64,000 nucleotides of DNA from an uncultured Holophagaceae bacterium (GTDB lineage: Bacteria > Acidobacteriota > Holophagae > Holophagales > Holophagaceae): the NCBI GenBank assembly GCA_903857495.1, contig CAIOFF010000066.1:1-64000 (forward strand), read 5' to 3'. The position numbers and the translations under genes were made by a program. Each line of letters begins with the position of its first letter. Position 1 is the first letter of the stretch. Below the pieces are notes generated by a model. The model did not search any database. It was not told the origin of the DNA and saw nothing but the letters and a program-made list of their open reading frames with translations. Shown piece by piece: positions 16,605 through 25,604 of the stretch.

Positions 16605-18332
16605 TCAGCGGGGCCCCCGGCGCCGCTTGGAGAGCTGCTTCTGGCGCGTGATCAAGTCGTTCTGCCGGGCCATGAGCCGGGTGGTGAGCGGACCATCCAC
16701 CAGGGTGCGGGGGTCCTGCAGCAGGCGGCTGTTGGCCTGGAGCTCGCGGTCGATGTAGCCGCCCTCGAGCCTGGCGATGAGGCCCTCGGCGTCCCGGCCG
16801 GCCTCGTCGGTGCTGCTGGCCTTGGCCTCCAGGCGGCGCAGGGCCGCGGTGGCGCCCTCGGGCAGCTGGGTGGGATCCCCCTCGGCGTCCAGCAGGGCCT
16901 GGAGCAGGGGCGCCCCGGTCAGGCTCTCCCACCAGGCCGCGGGCAGCTCCTGGACCCGGCGCCAGTGGCCGGCGGTGCTCAGCAGCAGCAGGCCCCGGAT
17001 GAGGTCGTCCAGGTCGAGGTTCCCCTGGGGCGCCAGCTCCGGCTCTTCCGCGGGGCGCGCGGCCTGCCGGCTCTTCACGGCGCGGTCCAGCTCCTGCAGG
17101 GGCACCTGGAGCTGGTGGGCCAGGCTGGTGAACAGCTCGCGGCTCTCGGGCGTGCGCGGCAGGTAGGGCAGGAAATCCAGCAGGTCCTTGAAGGCCCCCA
17201 TGCGGTCGGTGATGCGGCGCAGGTCCTTGCCCTCCATGGACCGGTCCACCATGAACGCGGTCCAGTCCGGCGCGGTGTGGAGCAGCTCGCGGAAGGCTTC
17301 GCCGCCCAGCTTGAGACACCAGGTGTCCGGATCCTCGCCCTGGGGCAGCTCCAGCAGCCGCACCTCGAAGCCCATGGGCAGGGCCAGCCGGAGGCTCTTC
17401 TCCATGGCCCGGCGGCCTGCGGCGTCACCGTCGAAGCAGAGGATGACCCGGCGGGTGAAGCGCAGCAGGGCCTTGAGGTGCTCGTCCGTGAGAGCCGTGC
17501 CCAGGGGGGCCACGGCCTGGTGGATGCCGTTCTGGTGCAGCTGCAGCACGTCGAAGTAGCCCTCCACCACCAGGGCGCCGTCGCGCATGGCCCCCTTGGC
17601 CCGGTGGAAGCCGAACAGGGTGCCGCCCTTGTGGAAGAGGGGCGTGTCGCGGGTGTTCAGGTATTTGGGCTGTCCATCACCCATCACACGGCCTCCAAAG
17701 GCCACCACCCGGCCCCGGGCGTCATGGATGGGGATGGTCAGGCGGTTGCGGAGGAAGTCGATGAGGGTGCCGCGGTCGCTGCGGCTGACCAGCCCCGCCT
17801 GTTCCAACAGCTCCGCGGAGAAGTTCAGGCCGCGCAGGTGGTTCACCAGGGCGTCCCAGCCGTCCGGCGCCATGCCGAAGCCGGCTTCGGCCAGGAAGGG
17901 TCCGGTGTAGCCCCGGTCCCGCAGGTAGGCGCGGGCCCCCTCGTGGCGCTGGAGCTGCGCCTCGAAGAAGGCCTGGGCGGCCTCCAGGGCGGAGCGCATG
18001 CGGGTCTCCAGGTCCACTTCGGCTGAGGGGCGCTCGCGGCGCTGGGGCAGGTCGATGCCCGCGGCCCGGGCCAGCTGCTCCAGGGCCTCAGGGAAGGTCA
18101 TGCCCTCGCGCTCCATGAGCCAGGTGAAGGCATCGCCGTTCTTGCCGCAGCCGAAGCAGTGGTAGAAATTCCGGGCCGGGATCACCTGGAAGCTCGGGCT
18201 GCGCTCGGCGTGGAAGGGGCAGAGGCCCACGTGGGCCGAGCCCGCCTTCCGTAGCTTTACCGCCTGTCCCACCAGGGTCAGCAGGTCCGTGGCATCCCGC
18301 ACGCGCTCAACGATCTCCCGGTCTGAGCTCAT
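16605..18332 (-). CDS. dnaG: DNA primase
   Basis: It makes RNA primers for DNA replication. The 575-residue product has the CHC2 zinc motif (Cys38, His41, Cys59, Cys62), the RNA-polymerase-like core and a TOPRIM domain with VVEGYFDVLQLHQNG and the CFDGDAAG metal-binding Asp motif. A C-terminal helicase-interaction domain follows. The start codon directly abuts the stop of the upstream membrane-protein gene (TGA ATG). It is the fourth gene of a minus-strand cluster that starts at 22464. A six-bp hairpin overlaps its stop codon without a T-tract, so read-through into rpoD is likely. Confidence 0.96.
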   Translation of the reverse strand: MSSDREIVERVRDATDLLTLVGQAVKLRKAGSAHVGLCPFHAERSPSFQVIPARNFYHCFGCGKNGDAFTWLMEREGMTFPEALEQLARAAGIDLPQRRERPSAEVDLETRMRSALEAAQAFFEAQLQRHEGARAYLRDRGYTGPFLAEAGFGMAPDGWDALVNHLRGLNFSAELLEQAGLVSRSDRGTLIDFLRNRLTIPIHDARGRVVAFGGRVMGDGQPKYLNTRDTPLFHKGGTLFGFHRAKGAMRDGALVVEGYFDVLQLHQNGIHQAVAPLGTALTDEHLKALLRFTRRVILCFDGDAAGRRAMEKSLRLALPMGFEVRLLELPQGEDPDTWCLKLGGEAFRELLHTAPDWTAFMVDRSMEGKDLRRITDRMGAFKDLLDFLPYLPRTPESRELFTSLAHQLQVPLQELDRAVKSRQAARPAEEPELAPQGNLDLDDLIRGLLLLSTAGHWRRVQELPAAWWESLTGAPLLQALLDAEGDPTQLPEGATAALRRLEAKASSTDEAGRDAEGLIARLEGGYIDRELQANSRLLQDPRTLVDGPLTTRLMARQNDLITRQKQLSKRRRGPR

Positions 18333-19217
18333 TCAGTTCCCCAGCCAGAGGAGGTGGCGCAGCCCTGGCAGCCACAGGTTCGAGTGCAGGGCGAAGGAGC
18401 AGACCAGGCCGAGCAGCAGGGCGCCCCCGAGGCGGGCGGTGGGGAAGGGGCGGGAGGCGCGGGCCCAGGCCAGGGCGACCAGGATTCCGAGCAGGGCGCC
18501 CCAGGGCAACAGCAGTCCGGGTGCGTAGAGGATGGCGAGGAGGCCGATGCCGAGGGGCAGGGCCAGATCCGGAACCCGCGCCAGGCGGCGGTGGAGGGGA
18601 CCCAGCTGGGCCAGGGCCGCACCGAGGCCCAGGGCGGCGCCCGCGAAGGCCCAGTCGGGCCGGGGGCCGAAGTCCCAGCCGGCCTTGGAGAAGGTCAGAC
18701 CCACCAGGAAGAACGTCAGCGTGATCTGGCGCATGGCCGGGCGCATTCCCGTCACGGGCTGGCGCGGCAGCAGGCCCCAGGCCGTGAGGCAGCCCGCAAG
18801 ACCCGCGCCCACCAGCGGGAGCGCGGGATCCAGGAACCCCGTCAGTAGCCAGAAGGCGATCCAGAGCCAGTGGCCCGCGGAGGGAGAGGCCTCCTCGGCC
18901 GAACCCAGCAGCACCCAGAGGGACCCGAATCCCCCCGTGGCGACGAGCAGGTTGGGCCAGGCGTCCCGGACGTCCCAGCCGGCCAGGTGCAGGTGGCGGG
19001 CGAGGAGCAGGAGCGCGGCGAAGCCCAGGGTCCCGGCCACGCGGAGCACGTTGGCCCCGAACAGCGCCGGGAGCCGTCGCCGAATCTGGCCACCCGCAAA
19101 GAGGGCGAGGATCGGGAGCAGGACCAGGCACGCCACGGCCCCGCGGATGGTGAAGCCGTTCATGGCCAGCAGACGGCAGAGGCCGACGAGGTAGAGGAAG
19201 ATCCAGATGGCGATCAT
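18333..19217 (-). CDS. Multi-pass membrane protein of unknown function
   Basis: The 294-residue product is almost wholly hydrophobic, with about eight or nine membrane segments and short Arg-rich loops. I do not recognise the family and see no charged residues in the membrane that would mark a transporter. Its start overlaps the phosphoesterase stop by four bases, and its stop abuts the dnaG start, so it is firmly in that cluster. Position with a sulfatase and a phosphoesterase suggests an envelope function, but this is inference from context only. Confidence 0.75.
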   Translation of the reverse strand: MIAIWIFLYLVGLCRLLAMNGFTIRGAVACLVLLPILALFAGGQIRRRLPALFGANVLRVAGTLGFAALLLLARHLHLAGWDVRDAWPNLLVATGGFGSLWVLLGSAEEASPSAGHWLWIAFWLLTGFLDPALPLVGAGLAGCLTAWGLLPRQPVTGMRPAMRQITLTFFLVGLTFSKAGWDFGPRPDWAFAGAALGLGAALAQLGPLHRRLARVPDLALPLGIGLLAILYAPGLLLPWGALLGILVALAWARASRPFPTARLGGALLLGLVCSFALHSNLWLPGLRHLLWLGN

Positions 19218-20305
19218 CGGGCGGTCCTCACCAGGGCGTTGGGCAGGCCCAGCGGGGTGCTGGCGATGGGGCCCGGCTTCCCGTTTCCGGCCTCGTCGTA
19301 GGTGTAGCGGACCAGCCGCCCCCGGTCGAAGTCGAGGATCCGGTAGCCGTGGTAGGCGTGGGGCCAGCGGGTCACCTGGCGGAGCTCGTTGCCCAGCGCA
19401 GTGGTGACGATGAACTTGGTGCCCGGGAACTCGGCGACATCATCGCGCAGCTGGCCCGCGCCATCGAAGACCGCGTCCGAGTGCCAGTGGCCGCTCAGGA
19501 CCGCGGGGACGGCGTGCTCCCGGCAGAGGCGCAGGAAGGCCTGCTGGAAGCCCATGAGCGAGCCGCCGCTGCCGTCCCCTTCGCCCTTCAGGGCCGCGCC
19601 CGGGGGAAAGATGGGGTGGTGGATCTGGATCAGCGGGGTTCGCCCCTCGAGGTGGTTGAGGTTGTCCCGCAGCCAGGCGAGCTGGGAGGGTGTGAGCTGG
19701 TCGCGGCCGTGGGCCGAGTCCAGGGTGAGGACGGCCAGGGGGCCGATGTCCACCCGGAAGGTGGGGTTGTGGCCGAAGTGGCGCAGGAACAGCGGCCAGC
19801 CCTTCCGCTCGTGGTTGCCGGCGGCCACGATGACCGGGATGCCCTGGCGCTCGAGCCGCAGGAACTGCGCCGCGACGGCGGCGTACCACACCTCGGTCTC
19901 GGCGTAGGCCAGGTCGCCGCCCACCAGCACCAGGTCCGGGTGGAGCGCCTCCATCTCGCCGATGAACTGCTCGAGGATTTCGGCGTAGTCCGGGGGCGCC
20001 AGGTCCGCCACGAACACCACGCGGAAGGCCGGGGCCAGGGGCAGCGGGAGCAGGGCCGGGAGGTGCAGGGTCGCCCGGTTCAGCTGCCAGGTGATGGTCG
20101 CGCCGGGGGTGGCCAGCCAGGCCTGCCGGGTGGCGCTGGGCAGCAGCCAGGGCAGGCTCGAGGTCACTTCCCGCGTGGGGCTGGAGCCCGGTGCCGTGGA
20201 CATGGGGTGCCCGGTGCGGGGCCGGTCCTCCCGCACCCGGAGGGGCAGGCCCACCGCCAGGAGGGCGAGGAGGGCCAGCACGTAGGCCCGGAGCCAGGGG
20301 ATCAA
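19214..20305 (-). CDS. Metallophosphoesterase, membrane-anchored or exported
   Basis: The 363-residue protein has an N-terminal hydrophobic segment (about residues 7-22) and a calcineurin-like phosphoesterase domain. Metal-binding motifs are VFVADLA (Asp101), GGDLAY (Asp131), GNHE (Asn164, His165), IHHP and GHWHSD. The first motif is normally D-x-H; here Ala103 stands where His should be, so one metal ligand seems to be missing. The catalytic face is probably periplasmic. It overlaps the sulfatase stop (four bases) and the membrane-protein start (four bases). Substrate unknown; the context suggests phosphoglycerol- or lipid-linked substrates. Confidence 0.85.
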   Translation of the reverse strand: MIPWLRAYVLALLALLAVGLPLRVREDRPRTGHPMSTAPGSSPTREVTSSLPWLLPSATRQAWLATPGATITWQLNRATLHLPALLPLPLAPAFRVVFVADLAPPDYAEILEQFIGEMEALHPDLVLVGGDLAYAETEVWYAAVAAQFLRLERQGIPVIVAAGNHERKGWPLFLRHFGHNPTFRVDIGPLAVLTLDSAHGRDQLTPSQLAWLRDNLNHLEGRTPLIQIHHPIFPPGAALKGEGDGSGGSLMGFQQAFLRLCREHAVPAVLSGHWHSDAVFDGAGQLRDDVAEFPGTKFIVTTALGNELRQVTRWPHAYHGYRILDFDRGRLVRYTYDEAGNGKPGPIASTPLGLPNALVRTAR

Positions 20306-22464
20306 GGCTGCTCCCGGAGCGGGGGGTTGTGGGACAGCAGGTAGTGGCTCCAGACCAGGTAGGCCCGGGTCAGGTCCGTCATGTGCCGGGCGCGCGCCTG
20401 CTCCTGGGCGGACAGGTCCACGGGGGTCTTCGCCTGGACGTCGAAGAGCCTGGCGCGGCCATCGGTCTCGACGTTCAGGTAGCGGTCGCCCTGGAGGAGA
20501 CCCGTGCGGGGCGGTCGCCTGAAGGTCGTGAAGGTGAAGGCGGCGCTGTCGGCGGCGAAGCTGGGATCGAGCAGGTCATGGCCCAGGGTCTGGGTCCAGA
20601 AGGACTGGCCCATGAGGCTCAGCACCGTCGGCAGGATGTCCGTCTGGGAGCCCACGGTGCTGACCCGCCGGGGTGGCAGCAGGGCCGGGGCGTAGAGGAT
20701 GAGTGGGATGTGGTGGATCGCCAGGGTCAGGTCGCCGAACCGGGGATCGGTGCTGCCGCGGGGGATGCCATGGTCGGCCCACAGCACGAAGATCGTGTTG
20801 GCGAAGTAGGGGGACTTCCGGGCCTGCTCGAAGTAGCGCTCCAGGGCGTGGTCCATGAGGCGCACCGCGTTGAACTCTGCCAGCCCCTCGAAGCCGCTGG
20901 CCTTGAGGGTCGCCGTGTCCACGGTGGCGGGGTGGAACTCCGTGTGGTGCTTCGGAATGGTGAAGGGCGGGTGGTTGCCGCTGGTCTGCACGTAGGCCAG
21001 GAAGGGCGCCTTCCGGGTCGCCAGGACCGCATGGGCCTCCTGCAGGAGGTCCACATCCGAGATGCCCCACACGTCCACGACGGGGCTCTTGAACTCGCCC
21101 TCCTCGTGCAGGTGGAGGTCCTTCAGGTTGTTCTTGAGGGCGGCCCGGATCTGGGCCCAGTTGGCGCTGCCGCCCAGGAAGTAGTCCTTCTCGTAGTCGG
21201 CCAGCGCCGACAGCGGCGTGTGCTGGTTGACCATCAGGGGGTTGCGGGTGGCGTTCTGCGTGCTGCTGACATCGGGGGTGCCGAACAGGGTCGCGAACAT
21301 GGAGCGGCTGGTGTTCTCCATCACCACGTTGAAGTTCTCGAAGTAAACGCCGCCCTTGGCCAGGCTGCCCAGGAAGGGCGTGGGGTCCAGGGCGTTCCCG
21401 CCGGGCGAGGTCTTGAAGGCCGCGAGGCTCTCGAGCTGGATGAACACCAGGTTCGGGCGCCCGCTCACCTGCGGCCGGGCCTGGATGTGCCGCTTCAGGG
21501 TGGGATTGCCCTGGGCGTCGAAGGCGGGGGCGATGCCGAAGTGCTCGGCCAGCACGGCGTGGCTGGCCTTCACCGCGGCGAGGTCGAAGCCCTCGTCCAT
21601 CTCCTCCAGGTTCTCCAGGAAAAAGAGCACGGGATTCAGGGCGAGCTGGGCGTGGAAGCCGTTCCGGGCCTCGAAGGCCTCGCCCCAGCGCAGGGGGTAG
21701 CGGCTCCACTTGCCCCACATGCAGGCGAGCAGGAAGACGCTGACCAGGACCCGCGCCAGCACGCGGCGGGACCGGTGCTCGGGGACCGCGGCCAGCCCGC
21801 CCCGGAACAGCGCCGCCAGACCGCCAAGGGCCAGGGCCAGCAGCGCCAGCAGCAGCACAGTCAGCCAGACCACCGGGTAGCTCTGCCAGATCATCTGCAG
21901 GCTGAGGCTCGCGTTCTGCAGGAACATCAGCATGGTGCCGTTCAGGCGCGTGTGGATGTAGGCGAAGGTGCCGAAGTCGAAGAAGTAGACGAGCACCGTG
22001 GCGGCGAAGGCCAGCAGGGCGAAGGTCAGCCAGGTCCGCAGGGCGCCGCGGCTGGTCTGGAGGCCATGGGCCTTGAACAGGCCCCGGTAGCATCCCGAGA
22101 GCGTCAGGAAGACCAGCAGCCAGGGCCGGGCCTTGAGGTCGTCCACCATGGCGATGACGACCATGACCGCGTAGACCGCCAGGGTGAGGGCCAGCCAGGG
22201 GGTGGCGAGGCGGTCCCGCCAACCGGAGACGTTCCCGCCGGTGCCGTTCTTCAGCAGCAGCCAGCCGGGCACCAGCAGGATGGCCACCCAGCGGGCGTCG
22301 AACTTCAGGCCCAGGTAGAGCGCGTGGCGGACCTCGGCCGTGAGGCCCTCGCCGGGGCTGTGGAAGTGCTGCAGGAAGGCCAGCCGGAACAGGGTCAGCA
22401 GGACCAGGAGCGCCAGCCCGAGAGCCAGGAGGGCCGTGCTTTTGGCGGCGGTCTTTCGGGTCAT
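20302..22464 (-). CDS. LTA synthase family sulfatase (phosphoglycerol transferase-like)
   Basis: The 720-residue product has about five N-terminal membrane segments and a large extracytoplasmic sulfatase-fold domain. The catalytic Thr lies in VMENTSRSMFATLFG, as in LtaS/OpgB-type enzymes, and metal ligands include the IQLESLAAF and WADHGIPRG motifs. Such enzymes move phosphoglycerol or phosphoethanolamine from lipids to glycans, lipids or lipoteichoic acid; in a diderm an OpgB-like or lipid A-like target is more likely than LTA. It is the first gene of the cluster leading to dnaG. Only 40 bases separate it from the divergent gene at 22505. Confidence 0.88.
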   Translation of the reverse strand: MTRKTAAKSTALLALGLALLVLLTLFRLAFLQHFHSPGEGLTAEVRHALYLGLKFDARWVAILLVPGWLLLKNGTGGNVSGWRDRLATPWLALTLAVYAVMVVIAMVDDLKARPWLLVFLTLSGCYRGLFKAHGLQTSRGALRTWLTFALLAFAATVLVYFFDFGTFAYIHTRLNGTMLMFLQNASLSLQMIWQSYPVVWLTVLLLALLALALGGLAALFRGGLAAVPEHRSRRVLARVLVSVFLLACMWGKWSRYPLRWGEAFEARNGFHAQLALNPVLFFLENLEEMDEGFDLAAVKASHAVLAEHFGIAPAFDAQGNPTLKRHIQARPQVSGRPNLVFIQLESLAAFKTSPGGNALDPTPFLGSLAKGGVYFENFNVVMENTSRSMFATLFGTPDVSSTQNATRNPLMVNQHTPLSALADYEKDYFLGGSANWAQIRAALKNNLKDLHLHEEGEFKSPVVDVWGISDVDLLQEAHAVLATRKAPFLAYVQTSGNHPPFTIPKHHTEFHPATVDTATLKASGFEGLAEFNAVRLMDHALERYFEQARKSPYFANTIFVLWADHGIPRGSTDPRFGDLTLAIHHIPLILYAPALLPPRRVSTVGSQTDILPTVLSLMGQSFWTQTLGHDLLDPSFAADSAAFTFTTFRRPPRTGLLQGDRYLNVETDGRARLFDVQAKTPVDLSAQEQARARHMTDLTRAYLVWSHYLLSHNPPLREQP

Positions 22465-22504
22465 CCGATCAGTCTATCGGGTTATGTGGTAAGTTCGGTT
22501 TCCC

Positions 22505-23485
22505 ATGGACAAGTTTATTCCTACCCTTCTCCTCTTTTCGCTGCCCGCCTCGGGCAAGTCGGAGGTGCGCCGGTACCTGGCGAGCCTGACGGATGTCCAG
22601 TGTCGAGAGGACTTCCACATCGGCCCCACGCTCCAGCTCGACGACTACCCCTACGTCCACCTCATGCACCGCATCGACGATGAGCTGCAGGCGGCAGGAC
22701 TCGGCTATGCCTACTACCACGGGCCCAATCGGCCCTTCCGGGACGAGTGGACCTGGGCCGTCCTCATCGAGCTGCTGAACGACGACTACGCGGACCTCAT
22801 GGCCAGCCGCCAAGTGGCAGTCGCCAGCGCCGCGGAGCACCTCTTCGACCGCCTGGACGCGGCCCACGCCCGGGTGGGCCTGAGCCAGCCCCTGGGCGAG
22901 CTGCCGCACCGGCTCCGCAAGCGTCTGGCCGCCGCCCTGGAGGCCGAGTGCCGGGCCGAGCTGGACGTCCTCAACCGCCAGAACGCCCAGGACAAGACGG
23001 GCCGGACCCTGGTGATCGAGGCCGCCCGCGGCGGCCCCAATGGCTCGGCCTTCCCGCTGAAGCCGCCCCACGGCTACGAGACCGCCTTCCAGACCCTGGC
23101 CCCCGCCATCCTGGAGCAGGCGTCGGTGCTCTATGTCTGGGTGGACCCCGCCGAGAGCCGCCGCAAGAACATCGAGCGCGGCCGGCCCGACGGCCAGGGC
23201 AGCATCCTCCACCACAGCGTGCCCATGGAGGTCATGCTCGGTCAGTACGGCTGCGATGACATGGCCTGGCTCCTGGAGCAGAGTGACCGTCCCGGCACCA
23301 TCCGCGTGGACCGGATCATCCCCACCGCCGACCGCTACGAGGCCCGCACCTACCACCTGCCCGTGGCCCGCTTCGACAACCGGCAGGACCTCACCACCTT
23401 CGTCCGCGAGGACCGGAAGCTGTGGAAACCCGCCGACGTAGACGCCATCCACAGCGGGCTGAAGGCCGCCTTCGATCAGCTGTAG
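22505..23485 (+). CDS. P-loop-like protein of unknown function
   Basis: The 326-residue soluble protein begins with LLLFSLPASGKSEVRRYL, a Walker A-like motif in which the first Gly is replaced by Ser (residues 12-19). Its downstream parts (DFHIGPTLQLDDYPYVHLMHRIDDEL, split by turns, and later VIEAARGGPNG and VLYVWVDPAESRRKN) suggest a kinase-like nucleotide fold that handles a phosphorylatable small molecule. I know no characterised member. The start is ATG with a poor ribosome binding site. It is divergent from the sulfatase and convergent with the MFS gene. A nucleotide- or sugar-kinase role is inference only. Confidence 0.75.
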   Translation: MDKFIPTLLLFSLPASGKSEVRRYLASLTDVQCREDFHIGPTLQLDDYPYVHLMHRIDDELQAAGLGYAYYHGPNRPFRDEWTWAVLIELLNDDYADLMASRQVAVASAAEHLFDRLDAAHARVGLSQPLGELPHRLRKRLAAALEAECRAELDVLNRQNAQDKTGRTLVIEAARGGPNGSAFPLKPPHGYETAFQTLAPAILEQASVLYVWVDPAESRRKNIERGRPDGQGSILHHSVPMEVMLGQYGCDDMAWLLEQSDRPGTIRVDRIIPTADRYEARTYHLPVARFDNRQDLTTFVREDRKLWKPADVDAIHSGLKAAFDQL

Positions 23486-23512
23486 GTTTCCCAACAGTGA
23501 TTGAAAACTGAT

Positions 23513-23593
23513 CACCACCAAGGCACCAAGAAAAGCAGAAACCAGAGCTTCTTGTCTTTCTTGGTGCCTTGGTGCCTTGGTGTCTTGGTGGTT
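23513..23593. repeat. CACCAAGGCACCAAG inverted repeat
   Basis: The left arm has ACCACCAAGGCACCAAG, and the right arm is four tandem CTTGGTG words ending in CTTGGTGGT (to about 23593). It lies in the convergent gap between the gene at 22505 and the MFS transporter gene, and no other function is visible in that gap. Confidence 0.85.
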
Positions 23594-23618
23594 TGTTTCG
23601 TTTCTTTTCAAGAAGCAA

Positions 23619-24980
23619 TCAGTGCGCGCCTGACCCCGCCTTGGCGCCCCAGATGCGGGTCATGATGAAGGCGCCGATGAGGCTGAAGGGGATGATGGCG
23701 CCGACCCAGACCCAGGCGTGGGTGGGCTGGTGGCTGTGGAGGCCCGCCCCGGCGAGGAGGGGCGTCCCGTCCCAGCCGTAGGTCTTGAGGATCCAGCCCA
23801 GGCCGAAGCCCGTCAGGCCCGAGCCGATGTACTGGATGCCGTCCAGGGCGCCGGTGACGGTGGCGGCGGCCTTGCGCCCGCCGAAGTCCATGCTGGCCGT
23901 GCCGCTGAGCATGCCGTGCACGCCGAAGATGAACATGGCCGTGAGGCCCAGCAGGACCACGGCCCAGATCTGGCCGCCGCGCGTGCCCTGGCCCAGGGTG
24001 AGGCCCAGCAGGACCAGCATGACCACCTGGATCAGGTAGAACACGAAGGCCACGGGGGGGCGCCGGGACTGGAACAGCCGGTCGCTCATCCAGCCGCAGA
24101 GCAGCCCACCCAGGATGCCGCCGCCCATGAAGGCGATGCCCGTCCACCAGAACAGGTGCTCCTTCTTGCCCAGGTGGTAGATCTCCTGCAGGTACTCCGT
24201 GAAGTAGAGCATCACGCCCTGGCGCACGAAGCCCGTGCAGAACTCCGCGAAGATCAGCGCCACGATGATCGGGTTCCGGAACACCCGGCGGATCAGGTCG
24301 CGCAGGGGCAGGGGGGCGTCCTCGGCGAGGTGGGCGTTGGAGCCGTCCCCGGTGTCGAAGTCCGCCAGGCCCGCGTGGCTGGGTCGGTTGCGCACCAGGA
24401 GCCAGTCCACCCCGAACATGAAGGCCATGGCAGCGGCGGGCACGAACCAGATGACCGTCCAGCTGTGGAAGCTGGCCAGCAGCCAGGCGCCGATGGTGGT
24501 GGCCAGGAAATACCCGGAGCTGATCATGGTGCCGAAGATGCCGCCGAAGACGCCCCGTTCCTTGACGTGGAACCAGGTGCTGTTGACCTTCACCACGGAG
24601 AGGGCCCCGAAGCTCTGGAAGTACATGTTCAGGCTCCAGAGCAGGCTCATGCTGAGCAGGATCTGGCTGACGTGGTTGTCCAGGAACATGAACCCGATGC
24701 CCACGTTCACCGCGGCGGCGCCCAGGGCGCCCACCAGGATGGCCTTGCGGCCGCCGAAGTAGTCCGCCAGGGGGCCGTTGAGGGCCACGGACAGGCCGTA
24801 GGTCCAGAAGCCCGCGGTGGCGATGATGCCCATCTGACCCTTGTCCAGGTGGTACCAGGCGCCGATGTCGTTCTTCACGATGTTGAAGTTGTAGCGACCC
24901 ATGTACATGGCCGCGTAGGTCAGCCCCAGGGGGAACCAGTTCAGGAAGCGGCGCAGGCGGAAGGCAGGGGTGTGATTCAA
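23619..24980 (-). CDS. MFS transporter, organophosphate:phosphate antiporter family
   Basis: The 453-residue product has twelve membrane segments and the OPA-family signature GRYNFNIVKNDIG near residue 29, as in GlpT, UhpT and PgtP. The family exchanges glycerol-3-phosphate, hexose phosphates or phosphoglycerate for inorganic phosphate. A DYFGGRKAIL loop between helices 2 and 3 is the MFS motif A. Which organophosphate it takes is not evident. It stands alone, convergent with the gene at 22505 and tandem with the lipoprotein gene upstream (gap about 70 bases). Confidence 0.85.
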   Translation of the reverse strand: MNHTPAFRLRRFLNWFPLGLTYAAMYMGRYNFNIVKNDIGAWYHLDKGQMGIIATAGFWTYGLSVALNGPLADYFGGRKAILVGALGAAAVNVGIGFMFLDNHVSQILLSMSLLWSLNMYFQSFGALSVVKVNSTWFHVKERGVFGGIFGTMISSGYFLATTIGAWLLASFHSWTVIWFVPAAAMAFMFGVDWLLVRNRPSHAGLADFDTGDGSNAHLAEDAPLPLRDLIRRVFRNPIIVALIFAEFCTGFVRQGVMLYFTEYLQEIYHLGKKEHLFWWTGIAFMGGGILGGLLCGWMSDRLFQSRRPPVAFVFYLIQVVMLVLLGLTLGQGTRGGQIWAVVLLGLTAMFIFGVHGMLSGTASMDFGGRKAAATVTGALDGIQYIGSGLTGFGLGWILKTYGWDGTPLLAGAGLHSHQPTHAWVWVGAIIPFSLIGAFIMTRIWGAKAGSGAH

Positions 24981-25050
24981 GGAACCCTCGATCTCTTCTG
25001 GAGTCGGACGGAAGCAGCGCCGCCCAGGTGTCGCCCGAGCTGCAATCGCG

Positions 25051-25596
25051 TCATTCGGCCTTGCGGAGGGTCTCGTCCGTGCCCGTCAGCTCCCAGGAGC
25101 CCTTGCGGCGCTCGAAGGTGGCGTGCCGGACCTTGAGGTCACCCACCTTCACGTCCGGACGGGCGGCCTGGTAGAGGGGGAACTGGGCCGTGGGCTTCTC
25201 GAGGCGGACCTCGTAGCCCACCCGGGCGCCTTCCCGGGTCTTCTCCAGGGCGAGGGCTCGCACGAAGGTGCCCTCGGCCACGGGGATCTGGAAGCCCTTG
25301 GGGGCGGCCTTCACGAACTTGGGGGCGCCCGGTCGCAGGCGGAAGGTGACCGTATCGCGGACCCCATCCTTCCGGAGGGTGACATCGAACCAGCCCGTGG
25401 GCTCCAGGTTCTCCTTGAGGTCGGTCATGCGCTTGTGGTCGGGCGTGCCCCGCTCGGCGGACAGCTCCAGCGGGACCGTGATGGGGATCATCACGGGGTA
25501 GTTCTTGCGGATCAGGTCCTCGGCCTTGCTGCGATCGAGCTTCGAGCTGCAGGCCAGGGTGAGGAGGAGGACGGGCAGGAGAAAGGCAGGGCGCAT
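25051..25596 (-). CDS. Lipoprotein of unknown function
   Basis: The 181-residue product, started at ATG 25596, has a lipoprotein signal peptide with lipobox LTLAC (Cys16) and AAAGGA-type ribosome binding site. A longer reading start at 25698 would run into the kbl region and lacks a signal peptide, so it is rejected. The mature part is a soluble domain with many charged residues and no recognised motif. The Shine-Dalgarno sequence lies in the 3' arm of a hairpin (25605-25623), so expression could be tuned at translation. It is divergent from kbl over about 100 bases. Confidence 0.75.
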   Translation of the reverse strand: MRPAFLLPVLLLTLACSSKLDRSKAEDLIRKNYPVMIPITVPLELSAERGTPDHKRMTDLKENLEPTGWFDVTLRKDGVRDTVTFRLRPGAPKFVKAAPKGFQIPVAEGTFVRALALEKTREGARVGYEVRLEKPTAQFPLYQAARPDVKVGDLKVRHATFERRKGSWELTGTDETLRKAE

Positions 25597-25604
25597 GGTC
25601 GATT

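Noticed and set aside
20191-22683. 830-residue open frame on the plus strand opposite the sulfatase
   Set aside because: It is antisense shadow of the sulfatase and phosphoesterase genes, with no start signal and biased composition.
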